Shown: piece after piece, positions 9,271 through 17,287 of the stretch | Layout: each line of letters starts with the position of its first letter | Numbering within the stretch: the first letter of the stretch is position 1 | Assembly: GCF_004421105.1 (NCBI RefSeq) | Contig: NZ_CP038033.1 | Coordinates: 1,631,659-1,695,658 of the forward strand | DNA length: 64,000 nt | Source of the DNA: Nitrosococcus wardiae | Lineage (GTDB): Bacteria > Pseudomonadota > Gammaproteobacteria > Nitrosococcales > Nitrosococcaceae | Direction of reading: 5' to 3' | The notes under the pieces: generated by a model | What the model saw: the letters and a program-made list of their open reading frames with translations, nothing else | The model's database searches: none | Told to the model about the DNA's origin: nothing | Translations under genes and position numbers: made by a program

Positions 9271-11349
9271 ATGAATGATTTGGGGTTGATTAGCTATGGC
9301 ACTGGTGCGGCCACCTTTTCAGCACTTCTCCTTGTACTCGCTATCGGTTACCGCAGCCGTCCCATGGGAGGGCTGTTGCTATTTGCGGTTGCGGTAAATG
9401 CAAGTTGGCTGGCTGTTTCTGCCTATGCGTTATACGTCGATAGTTTCCCGCTACTTGGAGTCCAGTTATCGGAAACCCTTCGAAACGGGGTTTGGTATGC
9501 CTTCCTCCTTCAGATATTAGGCTTTAATCTTAAGGCTCAAGGTCTTATTCGCAGACTGGCCTTGCTAATTTTTACCTTAGTACTTTTGCAGGGAGGGTTA
9601 CTACTCGGATTTTCCTGGCTAGAAGCAGTGCTTGGTGCCAAACCAAGCCGTGAGATTATGTTGGCAGGACAAGTCCTACTGGCGGTTATTGGCTTGATGC
9701 TGGTGGAACAGCTACTGCGCTCCGTTCCTCAGGAAAAACGGTGGGCCATTAAGTACCTCTGTCTCGGGCTTGCCGGGCTGTTCATTTATGATTTTTTCCT
9801 CTACGCTGATGCTTTACTACTGCAAATGATCAATCCCGGAGTTTGGTCTGCCCGGGGTTTGGTTAATGCCATGGTGGTTCCCTTCATTGCCGTTTCAGCA
9901 GCACGGAATCCCCAATGGTCGCCAAATGTCTATGTCTCTCGGCGGATGGTGTTTCATACTGCCACTTTTTTGGGGACAGGACTGTATTTATTGGCCATGG
10001 CGGGTGCCGGCTATTACCTGCGCTATTTTGGCGGCTCATGGGGAATCATGGCCCAGGCTGTCTTTCTGTTTGCGGCGGGTTTACTGCTTCTATCACTTCT
10101 TTCCTCTGGCCAGCTAAAGGCTAAATTGCGGGTTTTTATAAGCAAGCATTTTTTTAATTATAAATATGACTATCGCGAACAATGGCTGCACTTTATTAGC
10201 ATGCTTTCGGAGGATTCCTCGCTCCCTTTGAGAGAGCGGGTGACCCGGGCCATGGCTCAGCTTGTGGAGAGCCCCGCGGGCATGCTATGGCAACTAAAGG
10301 AAAAGCATTATGTGCCGACTTTTGCTTGGAATCTCCCTTTTCCGGAAGGGCTTGTAGAACCGAAGCAATCACCGTTTCTTCGTTTTCTGCAGGAACAAGA
10401 ATGGATTGTGGAAGAAGGAGGGGAAGGAATGGCGGCTCATCCCATAACGGTGCCAGAATGGTTTGGTAAGCTCAAAGACCCTTGGCTTATCGTTCCTTTA
10501 GTTCACAGGGAAACATTAGTGGGTTTCCTCGTGTTGGCCCGTTCCCGGGTTGGGGTCACTTTGGACTGGGAAGATCGGGACCTACTGCGTACCACCGGCC
10601 GGCAGGCGGCAAGCTACTTGGCCTACCAAGAGGCGGCCGAACAACTGGTCCAGGCCCAGCAGTTTGCAGCGTTTCATCGGTTTTCTGCCTATGTAGTCCA
10701 TGATCTGAAAAATCTCATCGCTCAGTTATCCTTGTTGGTGCGTAATGCAGCGCAGCATAAGCATAACCCGGAATTTATCGATGATGCCGTGCAGACCATC
10801 GATCATGCCGTCAAGCGTATGCAGCGGCTGATGGGGCAACTCCGCAGTGCCGGGGAGAGTGAACAGCGGGAGAGTTTTGAGGTGGTGACATTGGCCCACG
10901 AATTGGCAAAGCGCTATGCTGCCTACCAGCCACCGCCGGAGGTGGAGGGAAAGGATGAAGGTTCCATTAGGATATGGGCCAATCGAGAACGGTTTAGTAC
11001 CGTTTTGGGGCATTTGATTCAAAACGCCCAGGAAGCCACCCCCCCTGAGGGGCGTGTTATTTTGCGAGTCAGCAGGGAACAGGGACTAGCCCGGATCGAG
11101 GTCGAGGACACCGGGCAGGGGATGGACCCTACCTTTGTCCGAGAACGGTTATTTCGCCCTTTTGATAGTACCAAAGGGCTTACGGGGATGGGGATTGGAG
11201 CTTTTGAAGTGCGGGAATATATCCAGACGATAGGTGGAGATATTGAAGTCCAAAGCGCGCCGGGGAAAGGAACCTGTTTCGTGTTGCGGATACCCCAGGG
11301 CGAAGTAGGTAGAACTCAGATAGAGGAGGTGAAAGAGGCGGTTTCATGA
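9271..11349 (+). CDS. prsK: PEP-CTERM system histidine kinase PrsK
   Basis: The membrane sensor kinase of the PEP-CTERM two-component system (TIGR02916), 692 residues. The N-terminal third has about eight transmembrane helices (about 5-280). A GAF-like cytoplasmic domain follows (about 320-450). The phospho-acceptor is probably His477 in the VVHDLKN motif, the atypical H box of this group. The ATPase has LIQNAQEATPPEG (N box), VEDTGQGMD and GMGIGAFEVREYI. It overlaps prsR by 4 bases (ATGA), so translation is coupled. The signal it senses is unknown. Confidence 0.93.
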   Translation: MNDLGLISYGTGAATFSALLLVLAIGYRSRPMGGLLLFAVAVNASWLAVSAYALYVDSFPLLGVQLSETLRNGVWYAFLLQILGFNLKAQGLIRRLALLIFTLVLLQGGLLLGFSWLEAVLGAKPSREIMLAGQVLLAVIGLMLVEQLLRSVPQEKRWAIKYLCLGLAGLFIYDFFLYADALLLQMINPGVWSARGLVNAMVVPFIAVSAARNPQWSPNVYVSRRMVFHTATFLGTGLYLLAMAGAGYYLRYFGGSWGIMAQAVFLFAAGLLLLSLLSSGQLKAKLRVFISKHFFNYKYDYREQWLHFISMLSEDSSLPLRERVTRAMAQLVESPAGMLWQLKEKHYVPTFAWNLPFPEGLVEPKQSPFLRFLQEQEWIVEEGGEGMAAHPITVPEWFGKLKDPWLIVPLVHRETLVGFLVLARSRVGVTLDWEDRDLLRTTGRQAASYLAYQEAAEQLVQAQQFAAFHRFSAYVVHDLKNLIAQLSLLVRNAAQHKHNPEFIDDAVQTIDHAVKRMQRLMGQLRSAGESEQRESFEVVTLAHELAKRYAAYQPPPEVEGKDEGSIRIWANRERFSTVLGHLIQNAQEATPPEGRVILRVSREQGLARIEVEDTGQGMDPTFVRERLFRPFDSTKGLTGMGIGAFEVREYIQTIGGDIEVQSAPGKGTCFVLRIPQGEVGRTQIEEVKEAVS

Positions 11350-12701
11350 GCAGCAAGAAGAAGAATCTGTTGATCGTGGAAGATGATCTTGGCTTGCAAA
11401 GCCAACTGCGGTGGTCCTTTTGTGACTATGAAATTGGAACTGCCGAAGATCGCCAGGGAGCGATTGCTTTGGTGCGCCGTCATGAACCTCCGGTAGTGAC
11501 TTTAGATCTCGGCCTGCCTCCCGATCCCGGTGGAGTTAGCGAAGGTATGGCCATTCTGCGGGAGGTTTTGGCCTTAGCGCCCCATACCAAGATTATTGTG
11601 ATTACCGGAAATGATAGCCGGGAACATGCGGTGCAGGCGGTGGGAGAAGGTGCCTACGATTTTTATTCCAAGCCTATCGACCCTGACATTCTCAAGCTAA
11701 CCATTGACCGGGCTTATCGGCTCTATGAGCTAGAGATGGAAAACCGGCGCTTACGGCAGGTCAACTCTTCCTCTTTGGAAGGAGTGATTGCGGTTAGCCC
11801 TGAGATGAGAAAGGTATGCCGTGCCGTTGAAAAGATTGCCCCTACGGATGTGACCACCCTTATTTTGGGTGAAAGTGGTACAGGAAAAGAAATCATTGCC
11901 CGGGCCTTACACCAGCTGAGCCAGCGCAGCAGTCAACCCTTCGTGGCTATTAACTGTGCCGCTATTCCGGAGAACCTCTTAGAGAGTGAGCTTTTCGGTT
12001 ATGAAAAGGGTGCCTTTACCGGGGCTGTGCGGCAGACCCGGGGCAAAATTGAATATGCCAATAGGGGGACATTATTTCTGGACGAGATCGGGGATCTGCC
12101 TCTAGGCCTTCAAGCTAAGCTGCTACGTTTTCTCCAGGAACGGGTAATCGAACGGGTGGGTGGCCGTGAAGAAATCCCTGTAGATGTACGGGTGGTCTGT
12201 GCGACCAACCAGGATCTGAAGAAGCTCATTCTCCAGGGCCGCTTCCGGGAAGATCTTTATTATCGAATCGCTGAAGTCACGGTAACTCTTCCACCTCTAC
12301 GTGAACGCCCAGGTGATGCGGCGGTTATTGGGCGGGCGTTGCTCGACCGTTTTGCCCAGGCCCATGGTAAAGCAGTTCGGGGTTTTTCGGACGATGCCCT
12401 TAGGGCTATCGAGGCCTATACGTGGCCCGGTAATGTCAGAGAACTGGAAAACTGCATAAAACGGGCGGTGGTTATGGCAGAGGAGAACCGTATCACTGTA
12501 GAAGATTTGGATCTCCCCACTCCTTCGGAAAAGAAGACTATGTCTCTAAACCTGCGCCAAATACGGGAGCATACTGAGCGCGAGGCACTAACCCGAGCCG
12601 TTACGCTCGTAAACGGCAATCTATCCCGTGCAGCTGAACTGCTGGGGGTGACCCGTCCTACCTTATATGCCTTACTCGATAAATATGAAATGCGTAATTG
12701 A
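11346..12701 (+). CDS. prsR: PEP-CTERM system sigma-54 response regulator PrsR
   Basis: An NtrC-type activator of 451 residues (TIGR02915). The receiver domain carries phospho-acceptor Asp54. The AAA+ domain (about 150-385) has Walker A GESGTGKE at 175-182 and the sigma-54 contact loop GAFTGA near 222-227, so it should activate RpoN-dependent transcription. A Fis-type helix-turn-helix ends the protein (NLSRAAELLGVTRPTLYALL). PrsK is its cognate kinase. Two good sigma-54 promoters occur in this window, at 15627-15642 and 30022-30037, upstream of genes of the same system; they are the natural targets. Confidence 0.94.
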   Translation: MSSKKKNLLIVEDDLGLQSQLRWSFCDYEIGTAEDRQGAIALVRRHEPPVVTLDLGLPPDPGGVSEGMAILREVLALAPHTKIIVITGNDSREHAVQAVGEGAYDFYSKPIDPDILKLTIDRAYRLYELEMENRRLRQVNSSSLEGVIAVSPEMRKVCRAVEKIAPTDVTTLILGESGTGKEIIARALHQLSQRSSQPFVAINCAAIPENLLESELFGYEKGAFTGAVRQTRGKIEYANRGTLFLDEIGDLPLGLQAKLLRFLQERVIERVGGREEIPVDVRVVCATNQDLKKLILQGRFREDLYYRIAEVTVTLPPLRERPGDAAVIGRALLDRFAQAHGKAVRGFSDDALRAIEAYTWPGNVRELENCIKRAVVMAEENRITVEDLDLPTPSEKKTMSLNLRQIREHTEREALTRAVTLVNGNLSRAAELLGVTRPTLYALLDKYEMRN

Positions 12702-13108
12702 GGATCCTTGATCTCCTCCGACATGTTTGATCCCTGAAGTCATGTTATGCTTTGAAGCTTATGGTTTTATGAGCGTTTATTAACGTGCATTTGCGGCTAA
12801 AAGCCGAATTTAAATTGACATTGCCATGACCCTGGCCCAGGAAGACATCGAATTCATTAAAGACCACCTGCGCGAGTGGCTGGATGAACTGGAACTTACC
12901 CCGCCCTCAGCGCCGCGGGACAAGGAACTGCTGGAGCGGATGGTACGGGTGGAGGAGGAACTCAAACACCAGCGAGCGCTTATTCAAACTGTGCTTGAGC
13001 AGATGGATAAGCGTTTTGAGACCCTTCAGACGCACATGGACAAGCGTTTTGAAGCCCAACAAGAGCAAATGGATAAGCGATTTGAGGCCTTCCAGGAGGC
13101 CATGAATA

Positions 13109-14215
13109 TTGCTATGCGCGTTTAAGTTGACACGACAAAGGGGAGAGGTTAGCTTTTTATCTATTGAATACCCAGTGAGCTAGGAGGAAGTGAAAATGCC
13201 CGCCCCTTACTCGAATGATTTACGTCAAAAACTGATCACCTGCTATGAGCAGGGGGAACTGAGCCAGGAGGCGGTGGCGAAACGGTTTTTGGTTTCGGTG
13301 AGGACCTTCAAGCGGTGGTGGAAGCGCTACCAGGAACGTGAGCGCATTGCTCCGGAGCCGATGGGGGGCTGGGTGGAGCCGAAGGTCGATGAAGCCGGAG
13401 GGGCTCAAATCCGGGCGTGGCTCAAGGCGCGGCCGGAGTTAACGCTGGTGCAGCTGTGTGAACGCTATGAGCGCCACTTTGGGGTATCGATGAGCCGAAG
13501 TGCTATGGACCGCGCGTTGAAGCGGCTGAACCTCACGCGAAAAAAAAGACGTTCTATGAGCCCACGCGCGAGAGCGAGCCGGTCCAACGACAGCGGGCCG
13601 CCCATCAAGAACGCCTCTGCGCGTATGCCCCCGAAGAGCTGATTTTTCTCAATGAAATGGGGGCGGTGTTAAACCTGACTTTAGAATACGGTTGGGCTCC
13701 CAAAGGTCAGCGGGCCTATGGGGAAAAACCCACTTCTCGGGGGCAACGCATTAGCACCCTCGGGGCGCTTTCCTCCCCGGGGCTGGTCACGGCCATGTGC
13801 TTTGAGGGCACTTTAAACGGGGCCGTCTTTCTCTATTTCTTAGAGCATTTCTTGTGCCCCCAACTCAAACCAGGCCAGTGTGTGATTTTGGATAATGCCG
13901 CCGCCCATCACGTCGAGGGGGTCGCTGAACTCATTGAGCAAACCGGTGCTGACTCCTTTATTTACCTCCCTACTCCCCTGATCTTAACCCCATTGAAATG
14001 GCCTGGTCCCAGGTGAAACACCGGCTCCGAAAAGCCCAAGCGCGAACCAAAAAAGCCTTATATGAGGCCCTCGCTCAGGCCCTCCACACCCTTACGCCAG
14101 AGCAGGCCAAAGCCTATTTGGGGCATGTGGGCATCCGGGACTAACCTCATACGCAAAGGCGCGATGGGCTTCTTTATTCTCCAGACTAAAGTGTCGACAT
14201 AAACGGGAAATGCTG
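13109..14215 (+). mobile_element. IS630-family element, copy 1
   Basis: A 1107-bp element flanked by TA (13107-13108 and 14216-14217), the IS630 target. The ends form an imperfect inverted repeat of about 25 bp, with GTTTA.GT.GACAC conserved near both. It is the near twin of 27221-28328, same orientation. The target was the coiled-coil gene 12826-14360. Confidence 0.92.
13196..14144 (+). pseudogene. IS630 transposase, inactivated copy
   Basis: Normal expression would need a -1 slip on the A8 run at 13540-13547, joining the helix-turn-helix part to the DDE catalytic part. This copy has two further lesions relative to the copy at 27308. The first catalytic aspartate codon is AAT instead of GAT (13651-13653, FLNEMG versus FLDEMG). 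One A is missing near 13952, so the frame is lost before the third catalytic residue (NPIEMAW). Both make it very likely inactive. ATG 13196 has AGGAGGA 7 bases upstream. Confidence 0.9.
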
Positions 14216-14515
14216 TAAACGCTTTGAGCAAGTCGATCAGCGCCTAGAGGCACTGACCCGACGTATTGACCGTTTTATGATTTGGTCTTTTGGGCTTACG
14301 GTGACAGCAGTGGGGGTCGTGATCACGGTATTGAAAATATGGCCGCCGGCAGCACCTTAATCTGTATATTCTTCTGCATGATCTTTGTCTGTCTGCCACA
14401 GGAAACTTCCGGGTTTCAGGCTAAGGAGAATGTTAATCAACAGCCTCTGTACCACCTCGACTACTGATGACTGATTATCTAAAAATACGTATACAAAATA
14501 TTAACTTACGTAATT

Positions 14516-14556
14516 ATGGAGTTTTTTTAGCGGTTCTCATTTAGATGGAACTCCAT
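14516..14556. terminator. Inverted repeat between convergent genes
   Basis: ATGGAGTT (14516-14523) and AACTCCAT (14549-14556) are perfect inverted repeats around a 25-base loop starting with a T run. It sits between the split gene and the convergent acyltransferase gene and could end transcription. The remainder of 14361-14609 shows nothing else. Confidence 0.3.
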
Positions 14557-14609
14557 TAAAATCTAAAAGCCCCTTTTCATGAGTTGCGCCATGATTAATA
14601 AAAGTTATC

Positions 14610-15494
14610 TTATGCGCTAGCAATTTGAGGTTGGGGCACCATAGTGAGCTTTCTTGCTACTTTCGTATATTCCTCGATGTAATTACGTTTAGACTCCGGC
14701 CAAATCGCTCCATGATTGGTTAAAATCTTCCAAGCATCAGGTTGGTTCTTATAGACCCTTCTTAACAGCGTTTCAAGATTATCGATACAAGGTAGTCGGA
14801 TCCCGCGATGTTCGATTGCCGAACCAATCGGTGTCAAGCGAATTGCAAAGCGTCTCAAAGTTCTAAATAGAGCTGGCGAAGCCAAAGAATACCAGTGTGT
14901 AATTCCATGCTTATCGCTCAAATGCATTGCAGCGGCAACTAACTCTAGGGTGAGATGGGAATACAATAGGCGATCTAGGCGAGTGTTGTTGTACTTTTCT
15001 TCTTTGGAGTGTCCAGCTTTTGTTGCAGATGCCATTTTTATAACTCGCTGTCTAATATTCTTAGATATTGCAAATCGAGAAATTTCTGCAGGTGAATGAT
15101 GTGATGAAATTTGCATTTCTCTAGGAATATTAGTAAGCAATGTGCTGCAGCAGGGTTCCATGGGAAATCCATTTCTATGGCCAGAAGAATTCGGCCGAAC
15201 TAATCGGACAGTGCCTACCGCTTCTCCCGTATCGCGATAGCGGATGAGGGCATGGATAGAATATTGATCGTAGTGATCCATTTCCATTTTGTTTGGAAAA
15301 CAGGATGCATTTTCGAACGGGTTTTCAAGGCAATAAACTTGATAGCGTAGATTAAAGGCCTGCTCAATAAGCTTTGGAGTGTCTGCTTCTAAAACTTCGA
15401 AGTATTTTTGAAAGAGCTTGTGGACATGAAGCAATTCGGATTCATTATCAAATTTTGGTTGATATGCACTTGGGCAGTAAGTAAAAAGTGACAT
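14610..15494 (-). CDS. PEP-CTERM/exosortase-associated acyltransferase 1 (LuxI-like GNAT fold)
   Basis: A member of the TIGR03694 family, related to acyl-homoserine-lactone synthases and N-acyl amino acid synthases. Residues matching the LuxI core are present: the first conserved Arg in LRYQVYC (near 50), an acidic patch MDHYDQYS (near 73), GTVRLV (94-99) and EISRFAIS (137-144). It should move an acyl chain from ACP or CoA to an amine acceptor; the substrate is unknown. I choose ATG 15494, with GGAAGG 6 bases upstream; in-frame ATGs at 15500 and 15527 are less well placed. A sigma-54 promoter lies about 130 bases upstream. A paralogue with a separate start lies at 15979. Confidence 0.85.
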   Translation of the reverse strand: MSLFTYCPSAYQPKFDNESELLHVHKLFQKYFEVLEADTPKLIEQAFNLRYQVYCLENPFENASCFPNKMEMDHYDQYSIHALIRYRDTGEAVGTVRLVRPNSSGHRNGFPMEPCCSTLLTNIPREMQISSHHSPAEISRFAISKNIRQRVIKMASATKAGHSKEEKYNNTRLDRLLYSHLTLELVAAAMHLSDKHGITHWYSLASPALFRTLRRFAIRLTPIGSAIEHRGIRLPCIDNLETLLRRVYKNQPDAWKILTNHGAIWPESKRNYIEEYTKVARKLTMVPQPQIASA

Positions 15495-15962
15495 TGGCAT
15501 CCTTCCCCTTGAGGGTATGCGTGGCATGGAAACAATGGAACTCGCTGCTTATAGTCCGCAGGTATGCATAAAGATTGTTGATATGTAGTGCAGCTCTACT
15601 ACTTTTATAAATATCCGGCTAAGCAAAGCAAATATAATGCCATTATTGATTAAGGTTAATAAAATTATTAAATTATATAATTAGGAAACAGGAATATTAA
15701 GTAATTTAAGTTTTATAGTCATAAAATATGTCTCTAAATGCAGACGTTATTTTTTTGTTAAAATATTAGGCTTATGTATTATTTATCCCACTTTCCGATG
15801 ACCCCTTCGTAACCTTTTGAAAATTCCAAGTTAAAATTCGTGCCAGTTTTAAGGCAGGAATATAAAAACACTTAAAAATTAATAACTTAAAAATATGAGG
15901 CCAAAAAAAATCGGTTTATGTATTAAAAGCAATTTCATTGTCGGCATATAGAGACGAGTTTG
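15495..15962. other. AT-rich intergenic region with the acyltransferase promoter
   Basis: About 470 very AT-rich bases with no ORF. It contains the sigma-54 site at 15627-15642. A dyad TGCC-N8-GGCA (15841-15856) about 200 bases further upstream could be an activator site. Otherwise I see nothing. Confidence 0.45.
15627..15642 (-). promoter_or_regulatory. Sigma-54 (-24/-12) promoter of acyltransferase 1
   Basis: On the minus strand the sequence is TGGCATTATATTTGCT. It has GG, exactly ten bases and GC, and matches TGGCAY-N5-TTGCW. Transcription would start near 15615, giving a leader of about 120 bases before ATG 15494. PrsR at 11346 is the only sigma-54 activator in the window. Confidence 0.75.
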
Positions 15963-15999
15963 AATGGCAAAAACTGTCTTAAGGACAGTTTTTGCCATT
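15963..15999 (-). terminator. Perfect 16-bp hairpin across the end of acyltransferase 2
   Basis: AATGGCAAAAACTGTC (15963-15978) and GACAGTTTTTGCCATT (15984-15999) are perfect inverted repeats with a 5-base loop. The stem includes the last codons and the stop of the gene that ends at 15979. The T run is inside the stem, so it is unusual for a terminator, but it may end or stabilise the transcript. Confidence 0.6.
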
Positions 16000-16728
16000 G
16001 TGAGTAATTAATTCCCAAACATCGGGACGTTCTTTGCGTGCCCTTTCCAGAAATTGATCCAGGTGAACATAACAAGGCTGACGCTTGCCGTGATAATCTA
16101 TGGCTGGTCCATATGGCATTAGATATAAACTGTATCTTGATAAAAGACGTAGAAAAGAGCGCTCTACCACGCAAAACCAATGTTGTATTCCATTTTCAGC
16201 ACTCATCTTTACTGCCCCGGCAACTAACCCTAGGGTAATATGCGGTATAATCCGACGCTCATCTATGTAAGTCTCATAGTAATCAGAAGCGGCACTTGGT
16301 GAAATAAATTCTCCAAAACGTTTCCTAAATTCTTTAGAAATCGCAAAGCGAGAAACTTCGGCTACTTTTGCCCGAGGAAACTGCTTATGATTAAGGAATA
16401 AGGGAAGAGAGCTTATCTCATGGACAGGAAAACATTTTTCGACGTCTTTTCGGGGCAGGATTAGGCGAACGGTACCCGCAAAGCTCCCTGTCCGCTGATG
16501 TCTGAGAAGGCTGTGGGCTGAGTATTTATCGAATTCATCATTCTCCAATCTATCCGGAAACTGCCAGGGGTTTTCAAATCCAGTTTCTACGCAATAAACT
16601 TGGTACCGTAAACGGTATACGGTTTCAAGAAGTTTAGATGTGTTTGCGGGGGTGACTTCAAAATAGTTCGAAAATACATCAACTAGCCTGCTTTCGGTGC
16701 TCGTGCTACCTGCGCAAGAAGAGTGCAT
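15979..16728 (-). CDS. PEP-CTERM/exosortase-associated acyltransferase 2 (LuxI-like GNAT fold)
   Basis: A second TIGR03694 protein of 249 residues, clearly a paralogue of the gene at 14610. It keeps RYQVYC (41-46), the acidic cluster LENDEFDKYS (61-70), GTVRLI (85-90) and EVSRFAIS (124-131). The C-terminal half also aligns, with PYGPAIDYHGKRQPCY matching the paralogue's IGSAIEHRGIRLPC. ATG 16728 has GGAGGA 6 bases upstream. No sigma-54 motif was found before it, so the two copies seem differently controlled. Function is inferred only from the family: acyl transfer to an unknown amine. Confidence 0.85.
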   Translation of the reverse strand: MHSSCAGSTSTESRLVDVFSNYFEVTPANTSKLLETVYRLRYQVYCVETGFENPWQFPDRLENDEFDKYSAHSLLRHQRTGSFAGTVRLILPRKDVEKCFPVHEISSLPLFLNHKQFPRAKVAEVSRFAISKEFRKRFGEFISPSAASDYYETYIDERRIIPHITLGLVAGAVKMSAENGIQHWFCVVERSFLRLLSRYSLYLMPYGPAIDYHGKRQPCYVHLDQFLERARKERPDVWELITHNGKNCP

Positions 16729-17287
16729 AATAAATCCTCCAACTCCCTTTACTAAGAGGTCTCATTAAAATGGGCAATTTTCGGCGGTAATATTAAAGAA
16801 CGCAGAAGTAGTTGGAAAAAACCCTTTATGGGTAGAGTGGCTTATTTTACAGTGCAACCAACCCCACTGCTATTCACTTATAATTTAGGCATTCCAATGG
16901 CGCGTTATAGAGAAGTGCAGCACGTTTTTGAAATCCAAAAGTGGTCAAAAAAATAGAATGAGCAAAAAGTCATATTTTTGTCGCTTATAGCGTTTCCTTT
17001 ATATTGAGAATGCAAGGTTCTGCTAGATTGAATTCGTATCTCATTTGTTCGGGAAACGCTATAGGTTAAAAATTTCTTGGCTTGGCTTTTTCGTTATAAG
17101 ATACCAAGGGCACGAAAGTGAAGGAATCTGAGTCCATGGAGAGAGGCTAATGGAGAGACTGATTGCTAATGAATCCGATTATTTTTATCTATTAAGTTTT
17201 TGATCCTTTAATGTATTCCTTGTTTTTGTGGTGATCTCATGAATTACCTGGGCTAGCCAGACCATCATAAGTTGGCAGATAACAAAT
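16729..17287. other. Divergent promoter region with an inverted-repeat element
   Basis: About 560 bases between acyltransferase 2 and the ThiF-nitroreductase gene. It holds the 78-bp element at 16986-17063. Next to the plus-strand gene (17221-17250) is a segment closely similar to that before ilvD at 191-220 (TGTGGTGAT.TCATGA.TTA). No ORF is supported. Confidence 0.5.
16986..17063. repeat. MITE-like element with 12-bp terminal inverted repeats
   Basis: TATAGCGTTTCC (16986-16997) and GGAAACGCTATA (17052-17063) are perfect inverted repeats around a 54-base AT-rich core. The length and lack of coding capacity fit a miniature inverted-repeat transposable element. I see no other copy in this window. 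Confidence 0.6.

Larger units (their letters stand above)
12826..14360 (+). pseudogene. Coiled-coil membrane protein gene split by an IS630 insertion
   Basis: The 5' part (12826-13108) encodes an acidic helix and three copies of an 11-residue repeat beginning MDKRFE. The IS630 element then interrupts it. Joining the flanks across a single TA restores the frame. The rebuilt protein has 141 residues, a fourth repeat beginning MNKRFE formed exactly at the junction, then RLEALTRRIDRF and a C-terminal membrane helix (WSFGLTVTAVGVVITVLKIW), ending at the stop 14358-14360. The layout resembles DUF1640-like or phage-type coiled-coil membrane proteins; no function can be given. As it stands, translation runs only to 13125. 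Confidence 0.8.
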
